Positions 54,867 to 64,000 of a stretch of 64,000 bases of DNA are shown one piece after another. A model generated the notes under the pieces. It did not search any database. It was given only the letters and a program-made list of their open reading frames with translations, and had not been told where the DNA came from. A program made the translations under genes and the position numbers. Each line of letters starts with the position of its first letter. Positions within the stretch are counted from its first letter, which is position 1. The stretch is from Roseivirga misakiensis. Lineage in GTDB: Bacteria; Bacteroidota; Bacteroidia; Cytophagales; Cyclobacteriaceae. Where the stretch lies: contig NZ_MDGQ01000003.1 of NCBI RefSeq assembly GCF_001747105.1, positions 806,001-870,000 of the forward strand, read 5' to 3'.

Positions 54867-57800
54867 GTGTTGGCAAAACTATTTACATATAATTCATCTC
54901 GGATGACCGGGCTGCTTGTTATTCTTTTTATAACAAGCATGACTTGTTTTGGACAAACACCAATAGCAACGGCAACATTTGTCACTACCACCTCAGGCCT
55001 CACTACAAGTTCTTACACGGCAACATCACCATCTGACGCGAGTGGTGGTATTTCAGCAAGCACTTCTTACTTAGTAAGATATGGAGAAATCCAGAATCAA
55101 TTCATTACTGATTATGAAGTAGGCGGTATCACTTATGACAATTTCGTTTTACCAGATACACTGATCATTAGAAGAACTGACGCAGGCCGTCAATTGATTA
55201 TCTTTTATGAATATGATCGTATTGAGACTGGACCAACTCCAGATGAAATTTATCTAGACCCCGAGCAGCAAGATAACGAGGAAGGGCTGTACCTGAGTGG
55301 ATTGAGTAATGCGGGTTATGATAATATTCTAACAAACAACTCAACCAATTTCGCAAATGTAGAGCGGATTGATATCATTTATTACACAGGAGTAGTTACA
55401 TCGACTCCCACCACAGCCGTATTTCCAATAATTGAAAGAGGTGGCAATGATGATATAAGGGTAGCGGCGATACGCGGACTAGACGCGAATGGTGATCCGA
55501 ATGACTACTACCCAACTGTTGTAAGAGTTAGTAATGATGGTACTACAGACTGGGGTAATTTAGGTCAATCCCATATCTCATTAGTCATGAGACGACAGGA
55601 TGCTACGTCAGACCCTATACCTGTACAAGTACTAGGAACGCAAGATATACATGGTAGTGCCATTGCTTTCAATGAGTTTGGTATTACGGCAGACGATATA
55701 GTTTACGGGTATTCGATATTTGCAGATGATGTTACTGTTACTGGGTCTGACCTAGTTGATTTTACCAATGCTACGAATTTCCCCACAGGAACGACTGGTT
55801 CTGGACTTGACCTTATAGCGGGTGTATCAACGGCAGTAGCTAGTGATAATAATCTTACAAAATCTGTAGGGCCTGGTGGCTACAAAGCGGCTTTAAACAC
55901 ATGGCTAAAAGCAAATAACAGTGAAAGTGTAACGACAAGTACCGATGGTTCAACTGTAACAGATTGGCAAGATGAATGGCTCGGAGACCATGATGCTACC
56001 ACATTAACATCGGCACCTACCTACAGAGATGGTAGTGCCTTAAGCACAGATGACATCAATTTTAACCCAACAGTTGATTTCTTAGATGCAACAGAACGCG
56101 GCTTGCAAATTGCCAATAACTCCGATTTCAATACCGCTAGTTCGTATACCACTAAAGGCATCAATATTGCGATTAGAACGGGTAATGATGTAACCGTAAA
56201 ACAGCAAATCTATGAACAAGGGAGTAATGATCGGGGACTCAATATCTACATCAGAAATGGAGACTTATACGTTGGGGCTTGGAATATTCCTTCTACAGAT
56301 GGAACAGGAGACAATTGGGGTTTCAGTTCTACGAGTACTGCTGTTTCTACGGATACAGAATATATTGTAACCCTTGAGTTCAATGGAAATTCTGGTGGTA
56401 CAGGTACCGTAGCTGCCTACCTGAATGGGGAGAATTTTGGAACTATATCAAGCGTTGGGCTACTTTTTAATGATACTGATGGGATCGGTCTAGGCGATAC
56501 AAATTCACAATCTAGATATGATGATGGAACCACAGCCGCGGCATCATTCTACGGTAGCATTCCAGAATTTGTTTATTGTAACGAACCAGGCTCTTTTCCA
56601 TCATCACAACGAAATAGAATCGAAAGTTATCTGGCGATTAAGTATGGAATTACCCTAGACCAAACTTCCCCAATAAACTACGTCAACTCTGACGGATCGA
56701 CCATTTTCAATACAACCACAGCAGCAGCAATCGGTGGATACCTAGAATATAATAATGACATAGCAGGGATCGGCCGAGATGATAATTCTGAGTTAGAGCA
56801 ACTATCATCGCAAAGCGAAAATTCAGGTAGTTTGGTTCAAATAGACCGAAATAGTGCTATCGGCACAGACGATACCTGGCTTATTTGGGGAAATGATGGC
56901 GGACTTACTTCGTCTAGCAGGTCTGTGACAAAACCAGATGAAATTAACGAACGAATAGAGCGAGTCTGGCGAGTGGCAGAAGAAAACTCGGTAGGTGTAA
57001 CTGATATTTCCTTCGATTTAACTGGACTGGGCTATACCACAGATACAAATGATTTTGCACTCATGATCGCCGGCAATAGTTCAGATGGAGATTTTTCAAG
57101 CGCTACCTTAGTCACAGGAGGTACGTTTAATGGCGATGTTATCACATTCCCTGATATCGACCTATCTAATGGGCAATACTTTACTTTAGGCACACAATTC
57201 TTCATTTGTACACCAGGCAATGTTCAAGATGGGCTTTCACTTTGGCTCAAAGCTGATGCTGAAACCTTCAATACTGGAACTACGGCTGCCACTGACGGAC
57301 AAACTGTAGAAACTTGGGGCGATCAAAGTCGAAATGATTTCGATGCTACTAATGACGGTGGCGTTACGAATCGTGCCCCAACCTGGGTAGAAACAGATGT
57401 TAACTTTAATCCAGGACTAAACTGGGATGCTGGTACTAATGAAATCGGATTTACACTAGGTAGCAATTTCATTTTTGCTCCAGCCGCAAATGGTGGTTCC
57501 CATATCTTCTCATCTGTAGAACCAGAAAACACATTAACAGGAGGAGATAGAAATAATAAATGGATTTACAACTTTGGGAATAATAACAATTCAGCTGTAG
57601 GTATAGCATCTTATGGTAGTCGCTCAAATATCCTCGCAACTGGAAGAGACAATTTCAACATAACGCCCAATAGTACTAATTTTTTAGCTGAAGGTGATTT
57701 CAATACTAATGCAGGTACTAGTGATACAAGAAACTACATTTTAGACGGCAACCTTGTGAGTACGACTACTGGTACAGATATCGATATTGATGATTCTGGG

Positions 57801-60800
57801 ATTACCCAAAGTAGTACGCATGGTACTAATCAAGGCCCCGTTTCAATTGGTAGGCAATCCGAAACGAACAATATTGATAACAATAGTGGAAGAAGATTCT
57901 TCGGAGACATGCAGGAAGTCATCGTCTACAATGAAGATATCTCAGACTTAGAGGCCCAACAAGTTAGAAGTTACTTGGCAATCAAGTATGGAACAACGCT
58001 GAGCAATGACAATGACGCAGATGCAACGGCAAATGAAGTCATATCGGGCAGTATTAGAGAAGGTGACTATGTTGCCTCTGATGGGACCACCATTACTTTT
58101 GATTACTCAGATGACACTGGTTTTGTAAACGACATAGCTGGAATTGGGCGAGATGATGATACCTGCTTAGAGCAAAAACAATCCTCTAGTGTCAATGACG
58201 GTACAATTTTAACGATTGGCTTGGGTGAAATCGCTGCAAATAACGCTGCAAATAGTAATTCCTTCGACGATGACCTGGATTTCCTCACTTGGGGTTCGGA
58301 TGGCGGCAGTACAGATTTCGCAAATATAACTACTGATGGAACTCCAGGAACAGTAAATGAGCGTATGCTCAGAATTTGGAGAGCTCAAGACACTGGAGAT
58401 GTAGGTGCTACTGACATCTCATTTGATCTTTCATCGCTTCCAGGCTACAGTACCAATGCAGGCGACTACCAGCTCATTGTGGCCAGTGGAGGAGATAATA
58501 CTTCTCTCGAAAATGGTAGTACAATTACTGGTGGAACATTCAATGGAAGCGTACTCACATTTAGTGGTGTTGATTTAACCGATGGTCAGTATTTTACACT
58601 TGGTGTTTCTTCCGAACTTTGCGCACCCGGAGGGGTTACCAGCAGTATGGTACTTTGGCTAAGACCAGATCAAGGAACTTCTACCCTAGTCGATAACACT
58701 ACACTAACAACATGGACGGATCAATCTACAGCTTCCAACGATGCGACAAGTGACGGTAGCCCTCCATTGTATAGGGATAATACAACAGACAATATCAATT
58801 TCCATCCAACCATGGAGTTTGATGACACTTCCCCCAACAGACTCACTTTAGGAGACCTCAGCGAGATTAAATCGACTTCCGGAACCGGTGAATACAGCAT
58901 GTTTGGTGTTGGTATTAGAGATGATGGTTCAACGAACTATGTCTTAGGCTCTACTGGTGGAACGACCAACCAAGACCTACACTTTGGCTACAGAAATAGT
59001 ACCTCTGCTACAATAGCCCACTGGGGTAATGATTTAGATGTAACCGTCAACGCCTTCGATAATCCAAACGCTCCTTTCCTAGTAGCAGCAACCTATACTA
59101 GTGGTGATCGGGTCGTGGAAGAGCTCCGATCAGATGACTTTAACAGGGCTACTGACACAAATACTACGCCTATTAGTGGCACACAAACCAATTATGTTGG
59201 AGACCTAGAATCAGTTGGAGGTTATGATGGTTTTATCAGTGAAGTACTTGTATATAACAGAGAAGTAACAGACCTAGAGAAACTAAGGATATACTCGTAT
59301 TTCGGCATCAAGTATGGAATCACTTTACCTCAAGATAATGATAATGATGCCACACTTAATGAGGTGATTTCTGGAAGTGTTGCTGAAGGAGATTTGGTTG
59401 CTTCTGACGGGACATCAATCATCTGGGATGAATCAAATAGTAACAGTACTTATCACAATGGCATGGCGGGTATTGGTCGGGATGATGATGCTTGTTTGAA
59501 CCAAAAACAAAGTACAAGCGCTACAGATGGTACAATCCTAACCATTGGATTAGACGCGGTAGCTACCAACAATGCTTCAAACGCTGGCGTGCATGATAAC
59601 CTTGATTTCTTAGTCTGGGGACATGATGGAGTCGCTGCTGATCAAGCCACTGCGGCAGGAGATTTAACAGATTTACCAAGTACTGTTTCTGAAAGAATGA
59701 GAAGGGTTTGGAGGGTTGAAGACACAGGAACTGTTGGCGAAACTGAAATTCAATTCGACTTGACTCTATTGGGCTATTCAACTGCCGATGCCTCTGATTA
59801 TAGACTCATTATTGCCGATGCCGGTAGTGGAGGAACGATGGCTGGAGGTACACTAGTAGCCGGTGGTACATTCAATGGAGACGTACTCTCATTTACTGGA
59901 ATTGACTTAACAGATGGACAATACTTTACGTTAGGTACAGCTCTAGAAACGTGCGGTCCTGGTGGGGTAAATACCAATATCGGAATTTGGCTTAGAGGTG
60001 ATCTTGAAGTATTCTCAGATGCAGGGTCTACTGCAGCTGTTGACGAAGACGATGTTCAGCAATGGAATGATCAAAGTTCTCCTGCAACGAATGTATCAGA
60101 AGTAGACGGAGGTGGTGGTTCTCCTATTCCACCAGTATTTAGAGATCAAGAAATCAATTTCAACCCAGCTCTATTCATCTCAGATCAGAATACAACCAAT
60201 AATTCCTATTTAGAGACTGCAGCCAGTGCCAATAATATATCTGGAGACATGACGCTCATTGCGATATTTGAAACCGCTCAAAACCAAGGGACCAACGATG
60301 AGATAGATAACTCTCCGTCATTCATTGGTAGTGAAGTAGATGGTGCTACCGATGACTATGGATTGGGTATGTACCAAGGTGAAATTGTCTTTAATGCCGC
60401 TAATACAAACACTTTTACCGCAAGAAGTACCACCACCTATAACGATAGTGAGCCATATATTGCCACAGGAACAAGGGTGCAGGCGGCTTCGGGTGCCGTA
60501 AATCTATATGTAAATTCACTCAATGTTGGTACAGGCACTTCGGACAACACCGCTTTAGATGCAGCAGACACTTGGGCTATTGGTAATCAAAGTAGTTATC
60601 AGAATGGTGCCCAGTTCCAAGGCAACATTGCCGAAATTCTAGTATTCTCTTCTGTGCTAACAGGAGAAGAGCTAGCGCGAGCGGAGTCATACCTTGCTAT
60701 TAAATACGGTATTACACGATCGGATGATAATGACGCAGATGCAACGGCAAATGAAGTCATATCGGGCAGTATTAGAGAAGGTGACTATGTAGCAGCCGAT

Positions 60801-61871
60801 GGCGATATCATTTGGGATTATGCAGCTAGAAGCGCCACTTACTTCAATGATATTGCTGGAATTGGTAGAGATGATTTATCATGTCTTGATCAAATTCAAT
60901 CTAAAAGTGAGAATGATGACGCGATTGTGGATGTTGCCATCAGCAGTTGGGATAATAATGATTCTTGGTTTGTTTGGGGTAATGACAATGCCGAGTTAGA
61001 AGCCACAAGAAATCGAGAAAGACCAGACGGTATCAATAGCCGATTGAATAGAGAATGGCAAGCACAGGAGACTGGTACTGTGGGTACAGTTAGTGTAACA
61101 TTTGACCTTGATGATGTTACTGGAACGCCAACTGGCGATAATAACCTGAATCTTGTTAGAATGATGGTTTCTACTAACGACGACTTTAGTACTGGCGTCA
61201 CGCTCATAGAACCAACTGCCATAGATGCGGTAAACAATACAGTGACTTTCGATTACGATTTTACCAGCGGAGAAGGGTTCTATTATACACTGGGTTCAAT
61301 AGAAAATGATGCTTTACCTATCCAACTCATTGAATTCAACGCAGAAACTAAGGATACCAAAGTCGAATTATCTTGGTCTACCGCTTCTGAAGAAAATAAT
61401 GCTTTCTACTCAATTGAGAGAAGTTTAGATGGTGTTGTTTATGAAACAATCGCTCAATTAGATGGCGCTGGAACAAGTAGCAGTATCAATAATTATTCCT
61501 ATACAGATCAATCTCCATTAAAAGGTCTTTCTTATTACAGGCTCAAGCAAACCGATATTGGAGGAGAATTTAGCTACTCCCCAGTGGAAAGTGTCTTTGT
61601 AATCGCCGAAGAAACACTGAAAGTTCAGGTAATGCCAAACCCAGTCTCGCTCGGGCAAGATTTTAGACTGAAAGTAGATCTTCCTGAAGGTACAATTGTA
61701 GCCAATATGTATATATTCAACAGCCGAGGAATTCAAGTGGTGCATAAGTCATTATCAATAGATCAAACGCTTCATACCTTTGATACTAATGGTTTAAAAT
61801 CAGGTATCTATTTTATCAAAGTGCAAGTCGATAAGCGAAAAGCGATCACCAAGCGACTGATTATCAACTAA
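54867..61871 (+). CDS. Giant modular T9SS surface protein, ~2334 aa
   Basis: An exported protein with a hydrophobic signal ('LLVILFITSMTCFGQ'). The start is a GTG at 54867 or, shorter, an ATG at 54903. After a ~300-residue N-domain come four homologous modules starting near residues 336, 777, 1251 and 1695. Each holds a LamG-like part ('WLKA', 'INFNPT'), a 'YLAIKYGIT' to 'AGIGRDD' segment and a 'RVWR..E.GTVG' to 'DGQYFTLGT' tail. The C-terminus (~2145-2334) has a fibronectin-like part and a T9SS type A sorting domain ('MPNPVSLGQDF', 'GIYFIKVQVD'). Adhesion or carbohydrate binding is inferred. A 62-nt exact DNA repeat links modules 2 and 4. Confidence 0.87.
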   Translation: MLAKLFTYNSSRMTGLLVILFITSMTCFGQTPIATATFVTTTSGLTTSSYTATSPSDASGGISASTSYLVRYGEIQNQFITDYEVGGITYDNFVLPDTLIIRRTDAGRQLIIFYEYDRIETGPTPDEIYLDPEQQDNEEGLYLSGLSNAGYDNILTNNSTNFANVERIDIIYYTGVVTSTPTTAVFPIIERGGNDDIRVAAIRGLDANGDPNDYYPTVVRVSNDGTTDWGNLGQSHISLVMRRQDATSDPIPVQVLGTQDIHGSAIAFNEFGITADDIVYGYSIFADDVTVTGSDLVDFTNATNFPTGTTGSGLDLIAGVSTAVASDNNLTKSVGPGGYKAALNTWLKANNSESVTTSTDGSTVTDWQDEWLGDHDATTLTSAPTYRDGSALSTDDINFNPTVDFLDATERGLQIANNSDFNTASSYTTKGINIAIRTGNDVTVKQQIYEQGSNDRGLNIYIRNGDLYVGAWNIPSTDGTGDNWGFSSTSTAVSTDTEYIVTLEFNGNSGGTGTVAAYLNGENFGTISSVGLLFNDTDGIGLGDTNSQSRYDDGTTAAASFYGSIPEFVYCNEPGSFPSSQRNRIESYLAIKYGITLDQTSPINYVNSDGSTIFNTTTAAAIGGYLEYNNDIAGIGRDDNSELEQLSSQSENSGSLVQIDRNSAIGTDDTWLIWGNDGGLTSSSRSVTKPDEINERIERVWRVAEENSVGVTDISFDLTGLGYTTDTNDFALMIAGNSSDGDFSSATLVTGGTFNGDVITFPDIDLSNGQYFTLGTQFFICTPGNVQDGLSLWLKADAETFNTGTTAATDGQTVETWGDQSRNDFDATNDGGVTNRAPTWVETDVNFNPGLNWDAGTNEIGFTLGSNFIFAPAANGGSHIFSSVEPENTLTGGDRNNKWIYNFGNNNNSAVGIASYGSRSNILATGRDNFNITPNSTNFLAEGDFNTNAGTSDTRNYILDGNLVSTTTGTDIDIDDSGITQSSTHGTNQGPVSIGRQSETNNIDNNSGRRFFGDMQEVIVYNEDISDLEAQQVRSYLAIKYGTTLSNDNDADATANEVISGSIREGDYVASDGTTITFDYSDDTGFVNDIAGIGRDDDTCLEQKQSSSVNDGTILTIGLGEIAANNAANSNSFDDDLDFLTWGSDGGSTDFANITTDGTPGTVNERMLRIWRAQDTGDVGATDISFDLSSLPGYSTNAGDYQLIVASGGDNTSLENGSTITGGTFNGSVLTFSGVDLTDGQYFTLGVSSELCAPGGVTSSMVLWLRPDQGTSTLVDNTTLTTWTDQSTASNDATSDGSPPLYRDNTTDNINFHPTMEFDDTSPNRLTLGDLSEIKSTSGTGEYSMFGVGIRDDGSTNYVLGSTGGTTNQDLHFGYRNSTSATIAHWGNDLDVTVNAFDNPNAPFLVAATYTSGDRVVEELRSDDFNRATDTNTTPISGTQTNYVGDLESVGGYDGFISEVLVYNREVTDLEKLRIYSYFGIKYGITLPQDNDNDATLNEVISGSVAEGDLVASDGTSIIWDESNSNSTYHNGMAGIGRDDDACLNQKQSTSATDGTILTIGLDAVATNNASNAGVHDNLDFLVWGHDGVAADQATAAGDLTDLPSTVSERMRRVWRVEDTGTVGETEIQFDLTLLGYSTADASDYRLIIADAGSGGTMAGGTLVAGGTFNGDVLSFTGIDLTDGQYFTLGTALETCGPGGVNTNIGIWLRGDLEVFSDAGSTAAVDEDDVQQWNDQSSPATNVSEVDGGGGSPIPPVFRDQEINFNPALFISDQNTTNNSYLETAASANNISGDMTLIAIFETAQNQGTNDEIDNSPSFIGSEVDGATDDYGLGMYQGEIVFNAANTNTFTARSTTTYNDSEPYIATGTRVQAASGAVNLYVNSLNVGTGTSDNTALDAADTWAIGNQSSYQNGAQFQGNIAEILVFSSVLTGEELARAESYLAIKYGITRSDDNDADATANEVISGSIREGDYVAADGDIIWDYAARSATYFNDIAGIGRDDLSCLDQIQSKSENDDAIVDVAISSWDNNDSWFVWGNDNAELEATRNRERPDGINSRLNREWQAQETGTVGTVSVTFDLDDVTGTPTGDNNLNLVRMMVSTNDDFSTGVTLIEPTAIDAVNNTVTFDYDFTSGEGFYYTLGSIENDALPIQLIEFNAETKDTKVELSWSTASEENNAFYSIERSLDGVVYETIAQLDGAGTSSSINNYSYTDQSPLKGLSYYRLKQTDIGGEFSYSPVESVFVIAEETLKVQVMPNPVSLGQDFRLKVDLPEGTIVANMYIFNSRGIQVVHKSLSIDQTLHTFDTNGLKSGIYFIKVQVDKRKAITKRLIIN
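58011..58072 (+). repeat. 62-nt exact direct repeat, copy 1
   Basis: Identical base for base to 60729-60790, within module 2 of the giant protein. It encodes the 'ANEVISGSIREGDY' segment. Flanking DNA differs between the copies. Confidence 0.9.
60729..60790 (+). repeat. 62-nt exact direct repeat, copy 2
   Basis: Copy of 58011-58072 in module 4, 2.7 kb downstream. The sequence diverges at once on both sides. Confidence 0.9.
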
Positions 61872-62267
61872 GGCTGTTAAATCGCTGAGATACTGTCTTA
61901 TCGCCCATTTTAACCTTAATTGCCCTACCCAAACCTCATTTTATAAGAATGCCAGTGTGGAGAAAAAATTCCCAATGCGGGAATTTTATTACTCAAGAAA
62001 GTAACGATAAAGCGTCAAAATCATCGATTATCCCCACTATTCAATTCAAAATCCACTTTGGCACCATATTTAATCTAAAGAATTCGGTTGAATGAAGTTC
62101 ACTATATCACGTGAAACTTTTACTTAAACTGAAATACAGTCATTTCAAGGGAGGGTTTTTCTTCAATTGAGACTATATAGAAAGAATCACATATAGTGAT
62201 TGAATATGTTTTTTTGATGACACTAATTTTTGAGAAGTTTTAATCGAAAAAATATAATAAAAGTTAA
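61872..62267. other. Intergenic region between the two giant genes
   Basis: About 396 bp, AT-rich. It contains one terminator-like hairpin (61965-61987). A 48-codon ORF at 61949-62095 spans that hairpin and lacks protein-like features; I do not call it. No RNA gene was recognised. Confidence 0.6.
61965..61987 (+). terminator. Possible terminator after the giant gene
   Basis: AAAATTCCC, 5-nt loop, GGGAATTTT (9-bp stem), followed by ATTA rather than a long T-run. It is 93 bp after the stop, so only moderate support. Confidence 0.5.
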
Positions 62268-62285
62268 TTTTATGGCGCTGAGCCA

Positions 62286-64000
62286 CTGGCTCAACACCTA
62301 GACATCAGAACCATACTTACTAATAAATACATAGCGCTACTCATAGTGGCACTGACCCTTGGGTTATGTGAAAATCTGTATGCCCAATCGGATATTACCA
62401 CGATCAATACCACTACCGTTTCTGGTACTGCTACCTCTAATCTTAATGTAGAAATCCCGAGTGATGCTGGAAACTCGCTAGCTGATGACGCTGGTGAAGA
62501 AATAACGGTTAACTATGGCGTGGGGAACAACATCAAAGTAAGCTCTTATATAGTTGGTGGTGTAACATATGATCGTTTTCTAGCACCTGATACCCTTGTA
62601 CTTAATAGAGCTTTATCCACCGATCGATTGGTAAACATTTGGTTTACGCTAAATAGCACATTAGTCGACAATACACCTCCTACGGATGACATCGCGAACC
62701 TAGATGCCGACGAAGTTGAAGATGCCGATGCAATTTATCTAAGCGGAAATCTAAACGCAGGATATGACAATATTTTGGTAAATATCGATGATGCAGCATC
62801 CGGGAGTATTGAAGTAGAAACAGAACGCGTGGATGTCGTCTGGTATTCAGGAATACAAACTTCAGATCCAACAACAGCGGTTTTTCCAGTCATAGAAAGA
62901 GGCGGAAATGATAATATTGCTATTGCGGCAATTACCAGCCTCAACTCAGACGGTACGCCGGCATCCTATGGTACATTGATAGGAATTTCAGAGAATGATT
63001 GGCCAGGAACTGGGTCGACTTTTAACAATTACCTTATCCTAAGAAGAGAAACATCTGGCAGTACTCCTCTTCCATTGCTCAATATTGGCACAGACGTTTT
63101 CCAAACTGCTCAAACAATTCAGGGAGTTGCTGTATCTTTCACTGAACTCGGAATCTCTGCTAACCAATCAATTTTTGGTTATTCTATATTCCCAGCCGAT
63201 GTAGTTAACGGGTACGTTTCTAATGCTGGCAATGCCGTAACAAGTGGAGCAGTAACGGTAGCTGCTGGTGTAGATTTGACAGACATCAGTACCTTTCCTA
63301 ATGATACTAGATCTAATGACTCTGGACTTGATCTTGTGGCTGGGGTATCCGCTGCTGTGGCAAGTGACGATAACCTTATCGAAACTGTTGGGCCTGGGGG
63401 TTATAAGGCCAATAATGTCTTAAGAACATGGCTCAAAGCGAATGACGGCGCCTTTGTATCCAACGGAGGTGCTGCTTCTACAGAAGGTGGTTCTGTAGGC
63501 TTTTGGGAAGATCAGTCTGTGGCAGACAATGATTACACGACACTCGGTACCGCACCAACTTTCCGTAGTTCAACTAGTTCAATCAACTTTAATCCAACAG
63601 TAGATTTCTTAACTGGTTCTGACACGGGTCTTCAAACACCTGACAGTGATGACTACAATATAAATGGCCCCTTTACTCGAAAATCTATCAATATTGCTTT
63701 TAGAACAAGCACTACGGATGTTACCACAAGGCAACAAATCTTTGAAGAGGGCGGTGGTGGAAATGGTCTAGGAATTTACATTGATGGGGGCACATTGTAC
63801 GGTGCTGTTTGGAATAGGAATAATGACACAAGTGCCGGCGCACCATGGAACAACGGCACACCCACGAGTTTCGTGAGCACAAGTATCGCCATTGATACAG
63901 AATATATCTTGACCCTCGAGTTTGATGGTAGCACTGATTTTACAGGAACCGTGACGCTCTTTTTGAACGGGCAGAGCTTTGGCTCGCTCAGTAGTGTGGG
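62286..64000 (+). CDS. Second giant modular surface protein, N-terminal part (runs off the window)
   Basis: The frame is open from 62268 to the window end. It holds a hydrophobic signal ('YIALLIVALTLGLCENLYAQ') and then a close parallel of the N-domain and first module of the preceding protein: 'TTAVFPVIERGGND', 'GISANQSIFGYSIFPADV', 'GLDLVAGVSAAVASD', 'VGPGGYKANNVLRTWLKAN', 'INFNPTVDFL'. It is therefore a tandem paralogue. No ATG lies in frame before the signal: the only start-like codon is CTG at 62286. An ATG at 62272 is in another frame and stops after nine codons, so a frameshift or sequencing error near the start is possible. No C-terminus is visible. Confidence 0.75.
   Translation, partial: MAQHLDIRTILTNKYIALLIVALTLGLCENLYAQSDITTINTTTVSGTATSNLNVEIPSDAGNSLADDAGEEITVNYGVGNNIKVSSYIVGGVTYDRFLAPDTLVLNRALSTDRLVNIWFTLNSTLVDNTPPTDDIANLDADEVEDADAIYLSGNLNAGYDNILVNIDDAASGSIEVETERVDVVWYSGIQTSDPTTAVFPVIERGGNDNIAIAAITSLNSDGTPASYGTLIGISENDWPGTGSTFNNYLILRRETSGSTPLPLLNIGTDVFQTAQTIQGVAVSFTELGISANQSIFGYSIFPADVVNGYVSNAGNAVTSGAVTVAAGVDLTDISTFPNDTRSNDSGLDLVAGVSAAVASDDNLIETVGPGGYKANNVLRTWLKANDGAFVSNGGAASTEGGSVGFWEDQSVADNDYTTLGTAPTFRSSTSSINFNPTVDFLTGSDTGLQTPDSDDYNINGPFTRKSINIAFRTSTTDVTTRQQIFEEGGGGNGLGIYIDGGTLYGAVWNRNNDTSAGAPWNNGTPTSFVSTSIAIDTEYILTLEFDGSTDFTGTVTLFLNGQSFGSLSSV

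Noticed and set aside
55875-61300. Repeats in the giant gene as a CRISPR-like array
   Set aside because: They are protein-coding modules of about 450 codons in one frame, not short repeats with spacers.
61949-62095. 48-codon ORF between the giant genes
   Set aside because: It runs through a terminator-like hairpin, has no start context, and the composition is like random AT-rich DNA.

Overview
The window is a stretch of core chromosome from a member of the Bacteroidota, most likely a marine-type Cytophagales relative. This is inferred from the Bacteroidota promoter consensus (TTTG, about 19 nt, TAnnTTTG) seen upstream of several genes, from T9SS genes (PorZ, a PorE-like lipoprotein, C-terminal sorting domains), from the uppS-bamA-ompH-ompH and porZ-recO gene orders, and from Bacteroidota-restricted families (DUF6089, THUMP-like methyltransferase, the CCG/Fe-S pair). 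Shine-Dalgarno sequences are essentially absent. The one striking exception is rpsU, which carries a perfect one. No prophage, insertion sequence, CRISPR array or plasmid gene was found.

Layout. 1-8.7 kb: the 3' end of rodA, an unknown 331-aa protein, ferredoxin, thymidine kinase, porZ-recO, a 2OG-Fe(II) oxygenase, a chromate transporter and an LD-carboxypeptidase. 8.7-17.3 kb, minus strand: envelope biogenesis (uppS, bamA, two OmpH/Skp chaperones, a DUF6089 membrane protein), nadK, a CBS protein, pabA/trpG, cvpA, yqeY. 17.4-20.9 kb, plus strand: pdxJ, an esterase, an RsmI-like methylase, metK. 20.9-23.7 kb, minus strand: hpf, xerC, rpsU, acyl-CoA dehydrogenase. 23.8-25.7 kb: rfbBA (dTDP-sugar synthesis). 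25.7-31.7 kb: an M28 peptidase, then the rimP-nusA-infB operon and a small membrane protein. 31.7-35.1 kb, minus strand: asd, a THUMP-like methyltransferase and a TPR membrane protein, overlapped end to end. 35.3-41.4 kb: a 2028-aa lamin-tail-domain surface protein. 41.4-44 kb: a previously unlisted 50-codon ORF with its own terminator, dksA-like gene, scpB, rluB and tRNA-Phe. 44-46.8 kb: two Fe-S proteins flanking a DUF1287 protein. 46.8-50.6 kb, minus strand: response regulator, histidine kinase, DM13 lipoprotein and outer-membrane protein. 50.8-54.6 kb: a conserved hypothetical protein, a PorE-like OmpA lipoprotein and purM. 54.9-64 kb: two tandem giant T9SS-type surface proteins, the second cut by the window end.

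How the genes fit together. The housekeeping clusters serve envelope assembly, translation and cofactor supply. PorZ and the PorE-like protein belong to the type IX export machinery that would display the giant modular proteins on the cell surface. The most interesting items are the rpsU Shine-Dalgarno, the unlisted small ORF, the two-component/DM13/outer-membrane operon, the tandem giant repeat proteins with a 62-nt exact internal repeat and doubtful start codons, a TetR-like palindrome over the acyl-CoA dehydrogenase promoter, and a thymidine kinase that has lost most of its zinc ligands.
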